A stretch of DNA of 37,571 nucleotides from Candidatus Melainabacteria bacterium (GTDB taxonomy: Bacteria > Cyanobacteriota > Vampirovibrionia > Obscuribacterales > Obscuribacteraceae), in assembly GCA_020853845.1 (NCBI GenBank), contig JADYYD010000137.1, positions 1-37,571 on the forward strand, written 5' to 3'. Position 1 is the first letter of the stretch. Every line of letters begins with the position of its first letter. The position numbers and the translations under genes were made by a program. The notes beneath the pieces were generated by a model. That model searched no databases, had not been told where the DNA came from, and saw only the letters and a list, made by a program, of their open reading frames with translations. Positions 35,362-37,571 of this stretch are shown one piece after another.

Positions 35362-37497
35362 CTAAGATTGCCCACCGGGAATTATGGGTTGCAACTTGGG
35401 AAAATCAGCTACCGCGCCGAAATGCTTGTAAATGCGGTTAAGCATGGCTCTGCGATTGGCGCGGATCTTTTCGTCTTCGTCGTTGACCATGACGTTGTCG
35501 AAGAAAGCATCGATTTCAGGCGTGATCCTGGCCAGCAGTTTGAGAGGTTTTTCGTAATCGCTGTTGTCTTTTGCAACTGCATCTTCTACTTCTTTAGTGA
35601 ATTTCGACCACAATTTCTTTTCCGCGTCTTCTTTGAAGAGTGATTCGGAAACCTCATCACCAGCCGGTCCTTGCAGAATTCTTCCGATCCGGTTTCCGAC
35701 TCTGAAGAGCGCCAATCCTTCGTCAGTTTTCGCAAGTGACTCTATGAGATTCAGTCGTTTCATCACATCGCCTACATCGGCAAGCGGATCTTTTACCGAG
35801 AGGACGGCATCGGTAATCTCTCTGCCCTTGCCGCTTTCCAAAAGGCGCGCTTTCAGTCTTTGAATGAGGAAGTCGTTCACTTCCGAGCGAATTTCATCAC
35901 GTTTGAACCCGCGCTTGGTGCCTTGCAGCTTAGGCTCGAATTGATCGAGCAGGCGCTCGATTAGCTGTGAAATCGAAAGCGATTTGGCGCTCAACGCCTT
36001 GAGAAGGATGTCGATCAGACCTTGCGCCTGCCTTCTCAGCGCATAGGGATCGCTGGAGCCGGAAGGCTTCTTGCCCAGGGCGAAGAGTCCGACCACATTA
36101 TCGAGTTTGTCGATAGCTGAAATCAGTTGACCGACCGAATCTTCAGGAATGCCGTCATCAGTGTGTCTGGGCGCATAGTGCGATGCGATTGCCGCGACGA
36201 TTTCAGGCGGTTCGCCTTCTTTTTTCGCATACCAAGATCCGACATAACCCTGCAGCTCAGGCAGTTCTCTCACGAGATTGCTGACCAGATCGAGCTTGCA
36301 CAGTTTTGCAGCGCGCTCCAGGCACATGGCTACATTGCTGTCCAGTGAAAGCGTATCGACGATCAAACCGGCGAGCATCACCAGCCGTTCCACCTTTTCT
36401 CCATAGCTGCCCAGACCTTCCTGGAAGGTCAGTTGGTCAAGCGCTTCTTTGCGCTCGGAGAGTTTTGTTTTCTGATCGTCGAAATAGAAAAACTTCCCAT
36501 CCGCAAGACGCGCTCTGATGACGCGTTCGTTGCCTTGCTTGATGAAGTCCTGGGCTTCTTTTCTGTCGTTGTTGGAAATGGTGATGAAATACGCAAGCAG
36601 ATTGTTGTCGTCGCCGTTTTTCGTTTTCTTCTCGATTGGGAAGTACCGCTGGTGGTGCACCATGATCGTTTCGATTAATGTATCCGGCAAATCCAAATAT
36701 TCTTTGCCGAATTCACCAACAACAGGATGCGGCCACTCGTTTAGATTAACCACTTCATCGAGCAGAGAACCGCCCAACTGGCGCGCTTCTCCGCCTAATT
36801 CACCGGCTCGTTTTTCAACGCTTTCCTTAATTGCCCTGCGGCGCTCATCGGGATCGACCAGCACTTTGGCATTTTTGAGTTTTTCCGCATATTCGCCCGG
36901 GTTTTTCAAAGTGATGTCACCGGGGCTCAAAATGCGATGCCCTTGGGTGATGCGCCCTGCCTTCAGTCCTTCCAGTTGAAATTCGACCACTTCTTCATCG
37001 AGCAGAGAAACTATCCACCGGATTGGTCTTGAGAACTTCATGGATTTCGAGCCCCAGCACATCGGTCTTTCGAAAGGCAACTGCCCGACAAGCGCCGGTG
37101 CGATTTCTTGAAACACTTCCTGGGCCGGCTTTCCAACCACAGTTACTGTGGCGAAAATGTGCTCGACGCCCCCCACTTCTTCTTTTTCGAGCTGGTCGAC
37201 CGTCAAGTTGTACTTGCCTGCAAAACCGGTCGCCTGAGGGGTGGGCTTTCCTTCTGCGCCGAATGCTTGCTGAACTTTCGGACCCTTGACCCGATTGGTC
37301 GTCGTCTCCTGCTTGGCCTGGACGTTCTTAACCACAACCACAAGCCGGCGCGGCGTGGACATCGCCTTGACGCTGTCGAAACTGAGGCTGTTGGACTTCA
37401 GCGCCTCTCCCATCAATTGTTCGAGTTTTGCCTGCGCCTCATTAATCTGTCCGGCGGGCAGCTCTTCCGTTCCAATTTCCAGCAAGTAGTCAGGCAT
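35362..37497 (-). CDS. glyS: Glycyl-tRNA synthetase beta subunit
   Basis: 711 residues from the ATG at 37497 (MPDYLLEIGTEELPA, the family start); an ATG 66 nt earlier adds residues not seen in the family. The beta subunit of the alpha2beta2 glycyl-tRNA synthetase shows STPRRLVV, GPKVQQAFG, PTPQATGFAGKY, FSRPIRWIVSLLD, TQGHRILSPG, ETIMVHHQRYFPIE, RVIRARLADGKFFYFDDQK, HYAPRHTDDGIPE and DPYALRRQAQGL. Its C-terminal part (about 590-700) is the anticodon-binding-like helical region (FFDNVMVNDEDEKIRANRRAML). The partner glyQ (alpha subunit) is not in the window and may lie beyond the right edge or elsewhere. It may head a minus-strand run with the 663-residue protein, tatA and uvrB. Confidence 0.95.
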   Translation of the reverse strand: MPDYLLEIGTEELPAGQINEAQAKLEQLMGEALKSNSLSFDSVKAMSTPRRLVVVVKNVQAKQETTTNRVKGPKVQQAFGAEGKPTPQATGFAGKYNLTVDQLEKEEVGGVEHIFATVTVVGKPAQEVFQEIAPALVGQLPFERPMCWGSKSMKFSRPIRWIVSLLDEEVVEFQLEGLKAGRITQGHRILSPGDITLKNPGEYAEKLKNAKVLVDPDERRRAIKESVEKRAGELGGEARQLGGSLLDEVVNLNEWPHPVVGEFGKEYLDLPDTLIETIMVHHQRYFPIEKKTKNGDDNNLLAYFITISNNDRKEAQDFIKQGNERVIRARLADGKFFYFDDQKTKLSERKEALDQLTFQEGLGSYGEKVERLVMLAGLIVDTLSLDSNVAMCLERAAKLCKLDLVSNLVRELPELQGYVGSWYAKKEGEPPEIVAAIASHYAPRHTDDGIPEDSVGQLISAIDKLDNVVGLFALGKKPSGSSDPYALRRQAQGLIDILLKALSAKSLSISQLIERLLDQFEPKLQGTKRGFKRDEIRSEVNDFLIQRLKARLLESGKGREITDAVLSVKDPLADVGDVMKRLNLIESLAKTDEGLALFRVGNRIGRILQGPAGDEVSESLFKEDAEKKLWSKFTKEVEDAVAKDNSDYEKPLKLLARITPEIDAFFDNVMVNDEDEKIRANRRAMLNRIYKHFGAVADFPKLQPIIPGGQS

Positions 37498-37571
37498 AGT
37501 TCTTCTTTCGGGCGGGACGACAAAGGTCCAATTATAGAGAACCAGCCTGCTTAGCGTCTTCAAGTGTAACC

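Overview
The window reads as chromosomal DNA of a Gram-negative-type bacterium of moderate GC (about half by eye). It holds an RseP-type intramembrane protease, TatA, an RlpA-like protein and many exported proteins. The RpoD resembles cyanobacterial SigA. Together with the large unfamiliar TPR and zinc-protease-like proteins, this suggests a relative of the non-photosynthetic Cyanobacteria (Melainabacteria/Vampirovibrionia, perhaps Obscuribacterales). That placement is inference. TGA is an ordinary stop here: rseP, fmdB and gatA all end in it. No tRNA, rRNA, CRISPR, IS element or phage gene was seen.

Layout. 1-1455 (+): 3' end of rseP, an FmdB zinc ribbon and a DUF4239 membrane protein. 1462-8290 (-): a 1050-residue protein with an HEIGH zinc motif, a TPR protein, panB and an RlpA-like protein. 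8693-16540 (+): a degenerate ADP-ribosylglycohydrolase-fold protein, the fatty-acid genes fabG-acpP-fabF, gatA, a small exported protein, cysK and a membrane-anchored SGNH-like protein; the last three overlap end to end. 16541-17506: an AT-richer island with a hairpin, a 28-bp palindrome, 18-bp tandem repeats and an orphan AbiEi-like antitoxin gene that runs into the 3' end of the next, convergent gene. 17434-22404 (-): a two-gene signalling operon, a GAF-REC-GAF-GGDEF-HD-GYP protein followed by a hybrid histidine kinase. 22540-24495 (-): asnB. 24809-28011 (+): an exported thioredoxin-like gene interrupted by an in-frame TGA, a 3-methyladenine glycosylase, a VanZ-like protein and an unknown protein. 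28045-37497 (-): a VirB8-like membrane protein of unknown role, rpoD, uvrB, tatA, a large exported protein and glyS.

The most interesting locus is 24809-25873. One continuous frame encodes a signal peptide and a thioredoxin-like domain, broken by a single TGA where the redox-active Cys is expected. A stem-loop with GU in its apical loop starts 11 nt after the TGA, as in a bacterial SECIS element. I read it as a candidate exported selenoprotein; a nonsense mutation is the main alternative. Other points of interest are the 1050-residue HEIGH protein, the altered metal site of the ADP-ribosylglycohydrolase-like protein, the orphan AbiEi-like gene with its repeat-rich upstream region, and the two-component/c-di-GMP operon with degenerate receiver domains.
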